From a virus, in the IMG/VR virus record IMGVR_UViG_3300020183_000299, positions 1 to 31,762 of that record: DNA of 31,762 bases; one strand, given 5' to 3'. The notes beneath the pieces are model-generated. The model was given only the letters and a program-made list of their open reading frames with translations, was not told the origin of the DNA and searched no databases. Positions 1 to 6,545 of this stretch are shown one piece after another. Position numbers and translations under genes: made by a program. Within the stretch, counting starts at the first letter, position 1. Each line of letters begins with the position of its first letter.

Positions 1-226
1 TCGCTCCAAATTGACACGGGCTTCCAAAACATTCTGTTAAGTATTCTTTTATGTAATCACGCTCGATAAAAATTTCCTTTTCACGGTTTAAATCTTCCAC
101 CAAATAACCTGCTTTTACTATAAATGTATGTCGGTGATTGTGTGATAAAAAATTAACTTCCTGCGGTGCATTTGGATAGTGGTGAAACCCCTCAACCTCA
201 AATTGAATTATAACTGTTGTCTTCAT
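1..226 (-). CDS. Partial hypothetical protein, possible PTPS/QueD-like T-fold
   Basis: The first 75 codons of a gene that runs off the left edge, starting at ATG 226. The product begins MKTTVIIQFEVEGFHHYPNA and continues with a conserved-looking block FLSHNHRHTFIVK at about residues 25-37. The spacing of the histidines followed by a beta strand recalls the zinc-binding part of 6-pyruvoyl-tetrahydropterin synthase/QueD proteins (H, then HGHxYxV). This is inference from pattern only; the C-terminal half that would decide it is missing. It follows the ParB-like gene by 25 bases and is probably in the same transcript. No known function can be assigned. Confidence 0.7.
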   Translation of the reverse strand, partial: MKTTVIIQFEVEGFHHYPNAPQEVNFLSHNHRHTFIVKAGYLVEDLNREKEIFIERDYIKEYLTECFGSPCQFGA

Positions 227-251
227 GTTTATTTTATTTAATATAAAGATA

Positions 252-800
252 CTATTTTCTAAGCAATTCCAACACAATTTTTTCTTTTGAGCCGGATTTC
301 TTTTCAAATAATTCAATTACTTCCGCGTAATCTTCTTCGGAGTATTGTAATAAAATGTCAAATTTTTCTTCTTTATCCTCTGGTGTATTGTTTTCTTCGA
401 AAAAGTCATCTAAATTAACGTCGTTATAAATTGGTACTTCAAGTCCCCACTCGTTTAATTTTTCTGGATCCCACTCGTTAGCCAGGTTGTCCCAATCCCA
501 CTCACCGAACCCAACGTTGTCCTTAATTAAGAACTCCGCTTTTTGTTCTTCCGTCCATTCGTCTGCTACTATTATCGGTACTTCTTTTAATTTTAGCTCA
601 TTTATTGCTTTTAAGCGCATATTACCACCTAAGACAACGTATTTGTTATCTACGTCTGTAAAAACGATTAGAGGGCGTTTATTTAGCATGTCAGGGAACT
701 CCTCGATTGACTTAACTAACTTTCTAAATTTGTCGTCTTTTATTACTCGTGGGTTTTTTGGGTTTGGTTTAACCTCACTTACTTTTACTTTTGTTACCAT
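252..800 (-). CDS. ParB/sulfiredoxin-like domain protein
   Basis: A 182-residue protein with an N-terminal ParB-like nuclease/sulfiredoxin fold: VSEVKPNPKNPR at 7-18, then VVLGGNMRLKAI at 55-66, which matches the ParB box (G-x-x-R) loop that binds nucleotide in CTP-binding ParB proteins. A second conserved stretch, IKDNVGFGEWDWDNLA, lies at 92-107. This version is typical of phage ParB-like proteins, which often sit beside DNA methyltransferases or DNA-modification genes. It lacks the helix-turn-helix half needed for plasmid or chromosome partition, so a role in DNA modification or regulation is more likely than segregation. The C-terminal about 50 residues are acidic and charged. Confidence 0.85.
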   Translation of the reverse strand: MVTKVKVSEVKPNPKNPRVIKDDKFRKLVKSIEEFPDMLNKRPLIVFTDVDNKYVVLGGNMRLKAINELKLKEVPIIVADEWTEEQKAEFLIKDNVGFGEWDWDNLANEWDPEKLNEWGLEVPIYNDVNLDDFFEENNTPEDKEEKFDILLQYSEEDYAEVIELFEKKSGSKEKIVLELLRK

Positions 801-817
801 TTGTTTGGGTTTTGGTA

Positions 818-1030
818 TTAAAATATTAAATTATAGATCCCGTAAATTGATAGTGCAAACATTAACCTGTAAACGGAATGCGTTGCTTTTTCAGCGTCAA
901 ACATCCATTCTCGAATGTTATCCATTTTCTTCCAGGGAAAAAATAATAGTATAAACCTATCTGTTAAAAACAAGGTTGTAAATATTGGAATAAGTATTAT
1001 ACCGGCTGCAATTTTTAGTTTCTGCTTCAT
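818..1030 (-). CDS. Small membrane protein, unknown function
   Basis: A 70-residue protein with an N-terminal hydrophobic helix (residues about 6-29, KIAAGIILIPIFTTLFLTD region) and a second hydrophobic patch at the C-terminus (VYRLMFALSIYGIYNLIF), so probably two membrane segments. The start ATG overlaps the stop of the preceding 59-codon gene by four bases (ATGA), which suggests translational coupling. I do not recognise a family. Confidence 0.6.
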   Translation of the reverse strand: MKQKLKIAAGIILIPIFTTLFLTDRFILLFFPWKKMDNIREWMFDAEKATHSVYRLMFALSIYGIYNLIF

Positions 1031-1206
1031 GACTCAAAATTAGTATTTTTTTCTTTGGGTACGTATAGCCTGAATTCTTGCTCGTTTCCATCTGGAAGGC
1101 GAACGTTAATAACAGTGTCGTCATGGCTTTCTATTTCTCCAATTACCTCGTTGTTTTTGTAGGCTAATTTGTTATCGAAATCGAAGTGAAAAGTATCTTT
1201 ATTCAT
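1027..1206 (-). CDS. Small hypothetical protein (59 aa)
   Basis: A short frame translated directly from the sequence: it starts at ATG 1206 (MNKDTFHFDFDNKLAYKNNE) and ends in TGA sharing four bases with the next ATG. The product is acidic and looks like a small beta-rich fold, with alternating strands such as TVINVRLPDGNEQEFRLYVP at 31-50. That pattern and the ATGA coupling to the downstream gene make it a credible gene despite its size. No family recognised. Confidence 0.65.
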   Translation of the reverse strand: MNKDTFHFDFDNKLAYKNNEVIGEIESHDDTVINVRLPDGNEQEFRLYVPKEKNTNFES

Positions 1207-1207
1207 G

Positions 1208-1297
1208 TTAGTTTTTAATTAAAGATATTAAATATTTAAGTAATTCAAAGGCTCCAATACCTGCAAAGAAAAGTAATAGGCGCTCTTTTACTTTCAT
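1208..1297 (-). CDS. Putative 29-aa membrane peptide
   Basis: A very short frame, MKVKERLLLFFAGIGAFELL onward, ending in ISLIKN. It is a basic N-terminus followed by one hydrophobic helix, so a single-pass membrane peptide is possible. It fits almost exactly between two other genes, one base from the upstream stop and one from the downstream start. That spacing matches how the rest of this operon is packed and is the main evidence; the length alone would not support a call. Confidence 0.45.
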   Translation of the reverse strand: MKVKERLLLFFAGIGAFELLKYLISLIKN

Positions 1298-1298
1298 C

Positions 1299-1505
1299 TT
1301 ATTCTGATTTAAAGGTTTCGTTGTAGTATTGTTCTGCTCTTTCATAATCATAAGCACAAATGTCAAATCCATAATTATTTGCAAACTCTATTATCTGCTC
1401 CTTTTCCATTTGCTTGGCTTTTTCGATTGTCAAATTATTATAATTAGGTGATGTTTCATCTAAGTTTAAATGCTCAACCAACCATTCTACTGCTGTCTGT
1501 TTCAT
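1299..1505 (-). CDS. Conserved Bacteroidota phage hypothetical protein
   Basis: A 68-residue acidic protein. It starts MKQTAVEWLVEHL and ends YDYERAEQYYNETFKSE. Proteins with this head (MKQTAVEWL), a central KAKQMEKEQIIEFA block (residues 29-42) and the AEQYYNETF tail recur in phages and prophages of Flavobacterium and relatives; no function is known. Its ATG shares four bases with the stop of the upstream gene. Predicted mostly helical. Confidence 0.8.
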   Translation of the reverse strand: MKQTAVEWLVEHLNLDETSPNYNNLTIEKAKQMEKEQIIEFANNYGFDICAYDYERAEQYYNETFKSE

Positions 1506-1705
1506 ATCGCGTTATTTTCGTGTTTTAAGCCTTCAAGGTGAAGTTGTAGGCGTTTTAATCCTCGTGAACATAACGCTACTCGATGCACGTATTTTTCTAC
1601 TAATCTTTCGTGTCCGAATTTAGCAGCCATTGTGGCGCAATCTGCGAAAGTGGCAATGCGATCCTGCATTCCTTCAATCATGTCTTTAGTTTCTTCTATT
1701 GTCAT
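1502..1705 (-). CDS. Small hypothetical protein (67 aa)
   Basis: A 67-residue helical protein (MTIEETKDMIEGMQDRIATF at the N-terminus) with a cysteine-containing middle (FADCATMAAKFGHERL) and a basic second helix. The first gene after the promoter-like site at 1721-1752, so it probably heads the leftmost transcription unit seen here. Overlaps the following gene by four bases. No family recognised. Confidence 0.65.
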   Translation of the reverse strand: MTIEETKDMIEGMQDRIATFADCATMAAKFGHERLVEKYVHRVALCSRGLKRLQLHLEGLKHENNAI

Positions 1706-1720
1706 TGTGTTTATTTTTTA

Positions 1721-1752
1721 CAAATATATTAAATAATATTAATACTAACAAA
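1721..1752 (-). promoter_or_regulatory. Bacteroidota-type promoter upstream of the 1705 gene
   Basis: On the minus strand the -7 element TATATTTG (1721-1728) fits TAnnTTTG, and TTTG (1749-1752) lies 20 bases upstream. The predicted start of transcription is about 10 bases before the ATG at 1705. The -33 element overlaps the U-tract of the terminator at 1750-1778, so termination and re-initiation are back to back. Confidence 0.6.
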
Positions 1753-1778
1753 AAAAAGGGGATTTATTTCACTCCCCT
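1750..1778 (-). terminator. Intrinsic terminator after the HTH gene
   Basis: The minus-strand transcript reads AGGGGA, a 10-base loop, UCCCCU, then seven or more U. The 6-bp stem (1757-1762 with 1773-1778) overlaps the stop codon of the 1764-1964 gene. Confidence 0.65.
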
Positions 1779-1964
1779 GCTTTCAAAGTACGCCCAAATC
1801 TTTTCAAGTGACTTGCTGGATAAGGTTTTACCGTTTAAAAACACTAACAAATTAGGCTGAAAAACTCCAACCTGCTTCGCGAATGCGTTAACGCTCATCT
1901 TATTATCGTGCAAGTACTCTATAATCTTTGATCGCGTGTAATTGTTTAAGTCTGATAAATTCAT
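1764..1964 (-). CDS. Small helix-turn-helix (XRE/Cro-like) protein
   Basis: A 66-residue protein with five predicted helices. The stretch MSVNAFAKQVGVFQPNLLVF (23-42) reads as a helix-turn-helix of the lambda-repressor/Cro fold (x-x-x-FAKQ-x-GV-x-x-x-x-L), followed by LNGKTLSSKSLEKIWAYF, the usual closing helices. Its size is that of a minimal Cro-like DNA-binding domain. It is the last gene before a terminator, in the unit that begins with the recombination genes, and could regulate the adjacent promoters. The target is unknown. Confidence 0.65.
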   Translation of the reverse strand: MNLSDLNNYTRSKIIEYLHDNKMSVNAFAKQVGVFQPNLLVFLNGKTLSSKSLEKIWAYFESRGVK

Positions 1965-1965
1965 A

Positions 1966-2184
1966 TTAAAAGTTTAAAAAGTCGTCTACCGTGTTTTTAA
2001 CTTGGTCCTCAACTGGTTTAAATGATAAACTTAAATAATTTTTACCTTCTTTGGTTTGTTTCTTCCAGGCGCTTAAATAATATTCAGTTCCTGCAATAAC
2101 TACTTTCCCGTTTAAATCCGGTTGTGTTTCCTTTTGCTTTTTGTCGTTTGTAAACAACGCCCCGCTGTTATCCTTTTTTTCCAT
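1966..2184 (-). CDS. Conserved phage hypothetical protein, DUF736-like
   Basis: A 72-residue protein: MEKKDNSGALFTNDKKQKET at the N-terminus, then a beta-strand core GKVVIAGTEYYLSAWKKQ and YLSLSFKPV. The SGALFxNDKK...P...G...I.G..Y.LSAW.K pattern is common in Bacteroidota and other phages next to recombination genes, where it resembles DUF736-like proteins. A single-strand DNA-associated role is sometimes guessed from location, but nothing in the sequence proves it. It lies one base from the next gene. Confidence 0.7.
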   Translation of the reverse strand: MEKKDNSGALFTNDKKQKETQPDLNGKVVIAGTEYYLSAWKKQTKEGKNYLSLSFKPVEDQVKNTVDDFLNF

Positions 2185-2269
2185 TTTGTTTTTGTTTTAA
2201 TTTATACTCTTTTTTCAACTGTTTCAGCTTTTCTTTTTCTTCGGTTGTTTTTTTAAACTCTTCTTTCAT
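2168..2269 (-). CDS. 33-aa lysine-rich peptide
   Basis: Translated from ATG 2269 as MKEEFKKTTEEKEKLKQLKK onward, 33 residues, almost all Lys, Glu, Gln and Leu, so a single charged helix. A longer upstream extension in the same frame is possible but would lie entirely over the next gene and reads as non-coding; the ATGA overlap with the upstream stop (2266-2269) supports this short form. Function unknown. Confidence 0.55.
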   Translation of the reverse strand: MKEEFKKTTEEKEKLKQLKKEYKLKQKQNGKKG

Positions 2270-2469
2270 AATTTTTCTATTTCCTGTTTTACTTCCTTCC
2301 ACCAATCGTAATCTGAATGGTAGCGATTTGATTCTAATACTTCGTCTACTGCAATCAATGCGCATTTTATAGCGTGTGGATATAGCATACACATTGCTTC
2401 GTTATCGCATTGTAAGTCTACATTGAACATTCTTTCAACTAATTCTTTTGCTTTTTCTTGTGGTGTCAT
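2266..2469 (-). CDS. Conserved Bacteroidota phage hypothetical protein
   Basis: A 67-residue protein with the recurring pattern MTPQEKAKELVERMF, then KCALIAVDEVLESN (35-48) and a C-terminal YDWWKEVKQEIEKL. Small proteins with this layout occur widely in phages of Flavobacteriia; their function is not known. Coupled by ATGA overlaps on both sides (2266-2269 and 2466-2469), within the recombination operon. Confidence 0.8.
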   Translation of the reverse strand: MTPQEKAKELVERMFNVDLQCDNEAMCMLYPHAIKCALIAVDEVLESNRYHSDYDWWKEVKQEIEKL

Positions 2470-3209
2470 AATTCGTTCATTAATTCGTCAAACTTTTTAC
2501 GTGCTTCAATTACTCGTTCGTGCATCAACTCGATTAGTGCATTATCTCGTTTAATTGTGAACCTACGTACACGCTTTTCCTCTGGAATATGGTCAACAAT
2601 AGCTTCTTTCATTACTATTTTTGTGGCTTTTTCCTCTGCATACGTCCATAAATCTTCAATAGAAGTAGCAAAATTAAACTCGTGAGGTCTGTCAACGAAG
2701 TAATATGTTAGGCGTTTTATTTCGGATCTAATTAAATGCTCCGGGTGATTACTTAAAACGTAAACCAATTCCGCTTCCTGGTGTCCTGTTAAGTCCATGT
2801 AAGCCTGTAATTGATATTCGTAGGCTTTATTTTCAGGGTTTGCGAACCATGGAAAGGTATCCGCTGAAAAACTCGATTTAATATCCACTAAGTTTATTCC
2901 ATTGTGATCTGGTTCACCTATGAAAAACTCGTTTACAAGTCGTTTCTTTGGTTGTTTGGTGTCTACGTCTAACCAACCGTAAACCCGTGCCGCTAATTCC
3001 ATGTTCTGCGCTTCGTTGTAAATACCTTTATCCATTTGTTTTGTCATTACAATAGGCTCCTCAACTCCCCACTTGTGGAATAGTACGTTTTTCTGAATAA
3101 TTTTAAGTGCTGTTTCACCCCAAAGTTCTTCTTTTTTTCTACCTTGAGTCATTAACCCCCCTAATTCGGAGGGTCTTATTAACCAACTATGCTTCATTTT
3201 ACAGGTCAT
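2466..3209 (-). CDS. PD-(D/E)xK exonuclease (YqaJ/RecE-like)
   Basis: A 247-residue protein. The nuclease core is visible: NEFFIGEPD (93-101), then LVDIKSS (107-113), giving the acidic residues and the D109-x-K111 catalytic motif, followed by the substrate-side motif YEYQLQAYMDLTG at 130-142, typical of YqaJ-like and lambda-exonuclease-like enzymes. It would resect double-stranded DNA to leave single strands for the ERF protein encoded immediately upstream, forming a two-component recombinase. The start could be ATG 3209 (11-base overlap with the ERF gene) or ATG 3197 (MKHSWLIRPSELGG). Confidence 0.85.
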   Translation of the reverse strand: MTCKMKHSWLIRPSELGGLMTQGRKKEELWGETALKIIQKNVLFHKWGVEEPIVMTKQMDKGIYNEAQNMELAARVYGWLDVDTKQPKKRLVNEFFIGEPDHNGINLVDIKSSFSADTFPWFANPENKAYEYQLQAYMDLTGHQEAELVYVLSNHPEHLIRSEIKRLTYYFVDRPHEFNFATSIEDLWTYAEEKATKIVMKEAIVDHIPEEKRVRRFTIKRDNALIELMHERVIEARKKFDELMNEL

Positions 3210-3765
3210 TTAAAGTTAGTAACTGTTCTTCACTGAGGTCGTATAGCTTTTTGGCTAATTCTACGGTAAAAGTTCCGTGTTTCGGGTGTTCCGTTCCGTT
3301 CATTATATGACCTACCAACTGATTAAATTGATTTACGGATAACTTTGGCGGTTGCTGTGGCTCTGGCTTAGTTGTTTCCTTCTTAACCTGTTCCCCTGCT
3401 GCATCGTTATCCACGTCTGTTACCAACGAAAGGCTTACGGCTAACGAGTACCTGCGAAAATAAGTAATTCCCGATCCAAAAGATTGGTAATCATTCATTT
3501 TTGCTATGCTTATTCTCGGTATCTCAACACAACTGTCAATCATTTCACCGCTTTCAATGTGAACTATCGTTGTACTAAGGTACGTTATCCCCTCTTTTGT
3601 GTTTAATTTCTGCACGTATGTAAGACCGTGCTTATCTAATAAAGGGTTAATTACTTCCAAAATCGTTGGAAGGTCGGCATACGAGTAACCGTAGCCCTGG
3701 GTTCCTTTGTGAATTACCGGAACTTCTTTTTGAAATTGCGCGAACGCTTTAATTACTTCTTTCAT
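3199..3765 (-). CDS. ERF-family single-strand annealing protein
   Basis: A 188-residue protein beginning MKEVIKAFAQFQKEVPVIHK, then GYGYSYADLPTILEVINPLL (24-43), the YxYaDLxtIlxxinPlL signature of ERF annealing proteins, and QSFGSGITYFRRYSLAVSLS (94-113), the second ERF signature (G-s-x-x-T-Y-x-R-R-Y-x-L). The core ends near residue 125; the tail is a Pro/Lys/Gln linker and a small C-terminal helical domain. It would anneal complementary single strands in phage recombination, with the downstream exonuclease. First gene after the promoter at 3788-3817. Confidence 0.92.
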   Translation of the reverse strand: MKEVIKAFAQFQKEVPVIHKGTQGYGYSYADLPTILEVINPLLDKHGLTYVQKLNTKEGITYLSTTIVHIESGEMIDSCVEIPRISIAKMNDYQSFGSGITYFRRYSLAVSLSLVTDVDNDAAGEQVKKETTKPEPQQPPKLSVNQFNQLVGHIMNGTEHPKHGTFTVELAKKLYDLSEEQLLTLNDL

Positions 3766-3787
3766 ATTATTTGTTTTTATTGTGTTG

Positions 3788-3817
3788 CAAAGATAATTAA
3801 TATTTTTTAATATAAAC
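3788..3817 (-). promoter_or_regulatory. Promoter upstream of the ERF gene, shared-motif family
   Basis: The -7 element TATCTTTG (3788-3795) fits TAnnTTTG. Upstream lies a 14-base AT motif (atattttttaatat on the plus strand, 3800-3813) identical to that in the sites at 4709-4738 and 9299-9328. The -33 position reads GTT rather than TTG. ATG of the ERF gene is about 22 bases downstream. Confidence 0.6.
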
Positions 3818-3825
3818 TAATTTAT

Positions 3826-4254
3826 TTAAAGAAATTTACTTAACCCCTCTGCGCATCTGTTAATTGAATTTGCGCGTTCCTGGAGGCTTTTTATTTGGTC
3901 GGCAATAGTTTCCCTACATTCAGTCGTGAAATAGCCGTTAGAGGTCGCTATAAGCGGAATTAAGCCATTTGTACGAATATAGTTAACTAACTTTCTTAAC
4001 CTCGGTTGTGTTAATCGTGTTTTGTAACCGTTATTTTCTAAAAATAAGTTCATGCGCTGAACTATTAAATCCGCTTTGATAGGGTTATTTTTCTTGTACT
4101 GACGAAAGCCATGTACTACGATAGGAATTAACTCCATTTCTTCTTTAGTTAATTCGTGGGTCTGCTCTTCAAAAAAAGTTATCATGAGTAAATTGTTTAA
4201 TTGTGTTATTTCGTTTTTTAAGTCCTGAATTTCTTGGTAAACTTCTGGTGTCAT
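3826..4254 (-). CDS. Putative winged-helix DNA-binding protein
   Basis: A 142-residue protein. After an N-terminal helix, the core FLENNGYKTRLTQPRLRKLV and YIRTNGLIPLIATSNGYFTT (residues about 71-111) reads as a winged helix: recognition helix, then a wing ending in GYF, as in small phage replication or primosome-related proteins that follow the pattern 'R.l..yIR..g..Pi....GY'. The C-terminal helix IADQIKSLQERANSINRCAE is also usual in that group. Its ATG overlaps the RadC-like stop by four bases. It probably binds DNA in replication or recombination; the exact role is unknown. Confidence 0.65.
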   Translation of the reverse strand: MTPEVYQEIQDLKNEITQLNNLLMITFFEEQTHELTKEEMELIPIVVHGFRQYKKNNPIKADLIVQRMNLFLENNGYKTRLTQPRLRKLVNYIRTNGLIPLIATSNGYFTTECRETIADQIKSLQERANSINRCAEGLSKFL

Positions 4255-4685
4255 AAGTCGCCATTATCTGCAAAGCTGTAATAACTTTCTTCGGTTAAAA
4301 TAATGTGATCCAAAAGGCACATATCAAATAACTTACAGGCTTCTTTTATGCGCTTTGTTATGTTTATATCGTCCTGGCTCGGTGTTAATTGTCCGCTCGG
4401 GTGATTGTGGCAAATTACAAGTGAACTCGCTAAGCTATCCACCGCATATTTAAAAACTAATTTCGTGTCAATTATAGTTCCTGTTACTCCGCCCTGGGAT
4501 ATTTTTGCGTATCCTATCGTATCGTTTGCTCTATTAAGCAATAGTACAAAACAACTTTCATATATCGATATATCGTCAAAATAAAATTGACGAATGTAAT
4601 CGGCAGCAATTTGTGAATTGTTTACTTTCACCTTTGGTAAATCGGAACTAACTTTTTTTAGTTGGTATTCGGATATTGTTTTCAT
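4251..4685 (-). CDS. RadC-type MPN (JAMM) domain protein
   Basis: A 144-residue stand-alone RadC domain. The JAMM metal-binding motif is intact: E43 in the strand before FVLLLN, H93-N-H95-P-S-G, and S103-x-x-D106, followed by LLDHIILTEESYYSFAD, the usual RadC C-terminal signature. The GGVTGTIID segment (65-73) also fits. RadC-family proteins are zinc-binding by fold; despite the name, a DNA-repair role has not been established, and they are common on phages and mobile elements beside recombination genes, as here. It is the first gene after the promoter at 4709-4738 and lacks the N-terminal helix-hairpin-helix part of chromosomal RadC. Confidence 0.93.
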   Translation of the reverse strand: MKTISEYQLKKVSSDLPKVKVNNSQIAADYIRQFYFDDISIYESCFVLLLNRANDTIGYAKISQGGVTGTIIDTKLVFKYAVDSLASSLVICHNHPSGQLTPSQDDINITKRIKEACKLFDMCLLDHIILTEESYYSFADNGDL

Positions 4686-4708
4686 TGTGTTTTGTTTTAT
4701 TGTTTCCG

Positions 4709-4738
4709 TAAAATTACATATATTTTTTAATATAGCAA
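4709..4738 (-). promoter_or_regulatory. Promoter upstream of the RadC-like gene
   Basis: TTG (4736-4738), a 19-base spacer, then TAATTTTA (4709-4716), a one-base departure from TAnnTTTG. The spacer carries the 14-base AT motif (4720-4733) seen in two other intergenic sites. The predicted transcript starts about 20 bases before the ATG at 4685. Confidence 0.6.
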
Positions 4739-4757
4739 CTATTTTAGAAAATATTTT

Positions 4758-5273
4758 TTAAAAATTTTTTGTCAGCTCCTTAAATTCCTGGATCATTTCT
4801 TTTATTTCAGTTACTGAATATTGCCTTTGTTGGTGAGCTAATATATCCAACTCCTCTAAATCTTCACGGCTGTATTTTAGTACAAAGTTTAATCGATAGT
4901 CATTAATTGCACCCCCGTTATATTGGTTGCAGTTTATACATTGACCGTTTATATTTTTTAAATTGAAACGTACTGAGGGGTAATTTCCGACGGCGTATAG
5001 GTGTCCCGCATCCATTTTACCTTTGATTGGTTTTTGGCACGATATACACGGTTGACCCTTGTCCCGCATTCGGACGTATTTATTTACTAACTGTTGAAGG
5101 ATTTTTTCGTAATCCTTTTTTGTCATTAGCTCAACCTTTAACTTTGCTTTCTTTTTTTTCCATTGCTTTTCCTGTTCGGTAGTTACCCAAACTTTAACGC
5201 ATTCTGGTTCGAAGCAATACTTTTGATTGAATCTGACCGGCTCAAATAGTTGTTTGCAGTTTTTGCACCTCAC
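4758..5273 (-). CDS. ninG: NinG/Rap-like recombination nuclease
   Basis: A 171-residue protein of the lambda NinG (Rap) family. An N-terminal zinc finger is visible (C3-K-N-C6, C20, C25), then a basic linker (KKKKAK), then the HNH-like part: PCISCQ (C76, C79), DAGHLYAVG (H91), and NINGQCINCNQYNGG (C112, C115). Lambda Rap is a Holliday-junction/D-loop endonuclease, so this enzyme should cut branched recombination intermediates. The start is GTG at 5273, fused to the upstream stop in a GTGA overlap; there is no usable in-frame ATG nearby. Confidence 0.92.
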   Translation of the reverse strand: MRCKNCKQLFEPVRFNQKYCFEPECVKVWVTTEQEKQWKKKKAKLKVELMTKKDYEKILQQLVNKYVRMRDKGQPCISCQKPIKGKMDAGHLYAVGNYPSVRFNLKNINGQCINCNQYNGGAINDYRLNFVLKYSREDLEELDILAHQQRQYSVTEIKEMIQEFKELTKNF

Positions 5274-5584
5274 AATTCATTCATTTTATTTTGTGTTTCT
5301 ACTATTTCCTTTAACTCCTCTATTTCCTTAGTTTGTTTTAATACTATTAATTCAAGGTCTAAGTTCCTTTGTCTGCTCTGGCGCCAATCGTTTTCAAGTT
5401 CCGTAAAAACTAAATAACTATCGGTTAGTTGTTCAATGCTTTTTTCCATTGGTTCAATGTAGTCAAGGCGCGTTGGTTGTTTCTGCTTTATTTCTTCTAA
5501 GGTTAATTTAATACGCATTAATACAGTATTTACGTTTACCTTTGCTGTGATTATATCCAATAAATCTAATTTAGAAGGGGTCAT
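5270..5584 (-). CDS. Hypothetical helical protein (104 aa)
   Basis: A 104-residue acidic, almost entirely helical protein with a likely coiled coil at residues 60-100 (LDLELIVLKQTKEIEELKEI region). It overlaps the helicase-like gene before it (14 bases) and the ninG gene after it. Small coiled-coil proteins in this place occur in related phages, possibly as partners of the replication ATPase, but that is inference from location only. Confidence 0.65.
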   Translation of the reverse strand: MTPSKLDLLDIITAKVNVNTVLMRIKLTLEEIKQKQPTRLDYIEPMEKSIEQLTDSYLVFTELENDWRQSRQRNLDLELIVLKQTKEIEELKEIVETQNKMNEL

Positions 5585-6545
5585 TGCTTTTTAGTTTTAA
5601 TTTGTCTGAGGTACTCATTATTTCTTTTCCGTTTACAATATCTAAGTTAATTACTTTTTGAGGATTCTGAGCCGGGAATAAATTGCTTTTCGGTCTGTGT
5701 TGCTGTAATGGATCCACGTTGCCAACTTCGAAGCCTAATCCACTATTAAAATTACATAAAATTGGTTCATTTAATCCGGTATGCCTTCCACCTGTTTCAA
5801 TATCTTTAACCTTTTCCACATTTACCCAGGTGACGTATTTCATTGTCGGGTGCTTTACTAATCTGTGAATAACAAAGAAATCATCGCAACGGTTACTAAA
5901 TGCTTTTCCACCTTCTACATGATCCTTCATTGGCGGTTTTAAGTTACCTTTCCATTCGCCTTCCGTGTAAACGTTTCCACCTCTTCCGCTTTCTGTGTTC
6001 GGGTGCGTATTTATGTATATTGTCATACCTGTAAAATTAACTACTTTCCTAACTTCATTCATAAAATTATAGTTTCCTTCGTAGGTCATTTGCCTATCGA
6101 GTCCCGTGAACGGGTCTATTAACCCAACCTTACATTCGCTTTCCTGAAATATCTTTAAAATTTCTTCCGGTTTGTATAACTTTTTATTATCTACGAATTG
6201 AAAAAACTGCTCTAAATAAGTTGCGTGTTTAATTATTTCTTTTTCACTTAGGGTTTTAAATTGTTGCCCTGAGTACATTTGGATCATGTCGCGTAGTATT
6301 TTCCATTTGTCATTTTCACCGCTCCAAATACAGAACGTTAATTTATGTTTTAACGCCAGGTTTAAAAAATACCAATTTATCCAATACGTTTTCCCTACGT
6401 TGTCATGTCCTAAAATTATATTAACCTGCTTTGGTTTAAATCTTAAATACTCATCCAACGGGCAACCTATTTCAAGGCCGTGTTGTATTTTTCCATTACG
6501 GTAGTTTATTAACTCGTCTACTGAATCGCCTATTTGCTTAATCAT
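5571..6545 (-). CDS. RecA/DnaB-fold ATPase, likely replicative helicase
   Basis: A 324-residue protein with a P-loop near the N-terminus: NIILGHDNVGKTYWINWYF at 42-60 (Walker A G46-x4-GKT), a WSGEND segment (74-79) at the place where DnaB-type proteins have their catalytic Glu region, and a Walker B at VGLIDPFTGLD (140-150). INTHPNTESGRGG follows, where DnaB/RecA-fold proteins carry a sensor His or Gln. No DnaB N-terminal or primase domain is present, so it is a helicase-core-only protein or a related DNA-dependent ATPase. The C-terminal 60 residues look flexible. It lies directly after a DUF6291-like replication protein, the usual arrangement in Flavobacterium phages. Confidence 0.8.
   Translation of the reverse strand: MIKQIGDSVDELINYRNGKIQHGLEIGCPLDEYLRFKPKQVNIILGHDNVGKTYWINWYFLNLALKHKLTFCIWSGENDKWKILRDMIQMYSGQQFKTLSEKEIIKHATYLEQFFQFVDNKKLYKPEEILKIFQESECKVGLIDPFTGLDRQMTYEGNYNFMNEVRKVVNFTGMTIYINTHPNTESGRGGNVYTEGEWKGNLKPPMKDHVEGGKAFSNRCDDFFVIHRLVKHPTMKYVTWVNVEKVKDIETGGRHTGLNEPILCNFNSGLGFEVGNVDPLQQHRPKSNLFPAQNPQKVINLDIVNGKEIMSTSDKLKLKSNDPF

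Noticed and set aside
487-954. Plus-strand open frame of 155 codons
   Set aside because: It lies over the ParB-like gene and its neighbours on the other strand, has a composition typical of a shadow frame, and shows no motif.
2270-2392. N-terminal extension of the lysine-rich peptide
   Set aside because: The extra residues lie entirely over the neighbouring gene in another frame and look non-coding; the ATG at 2269 with an ATGA overlap is better.
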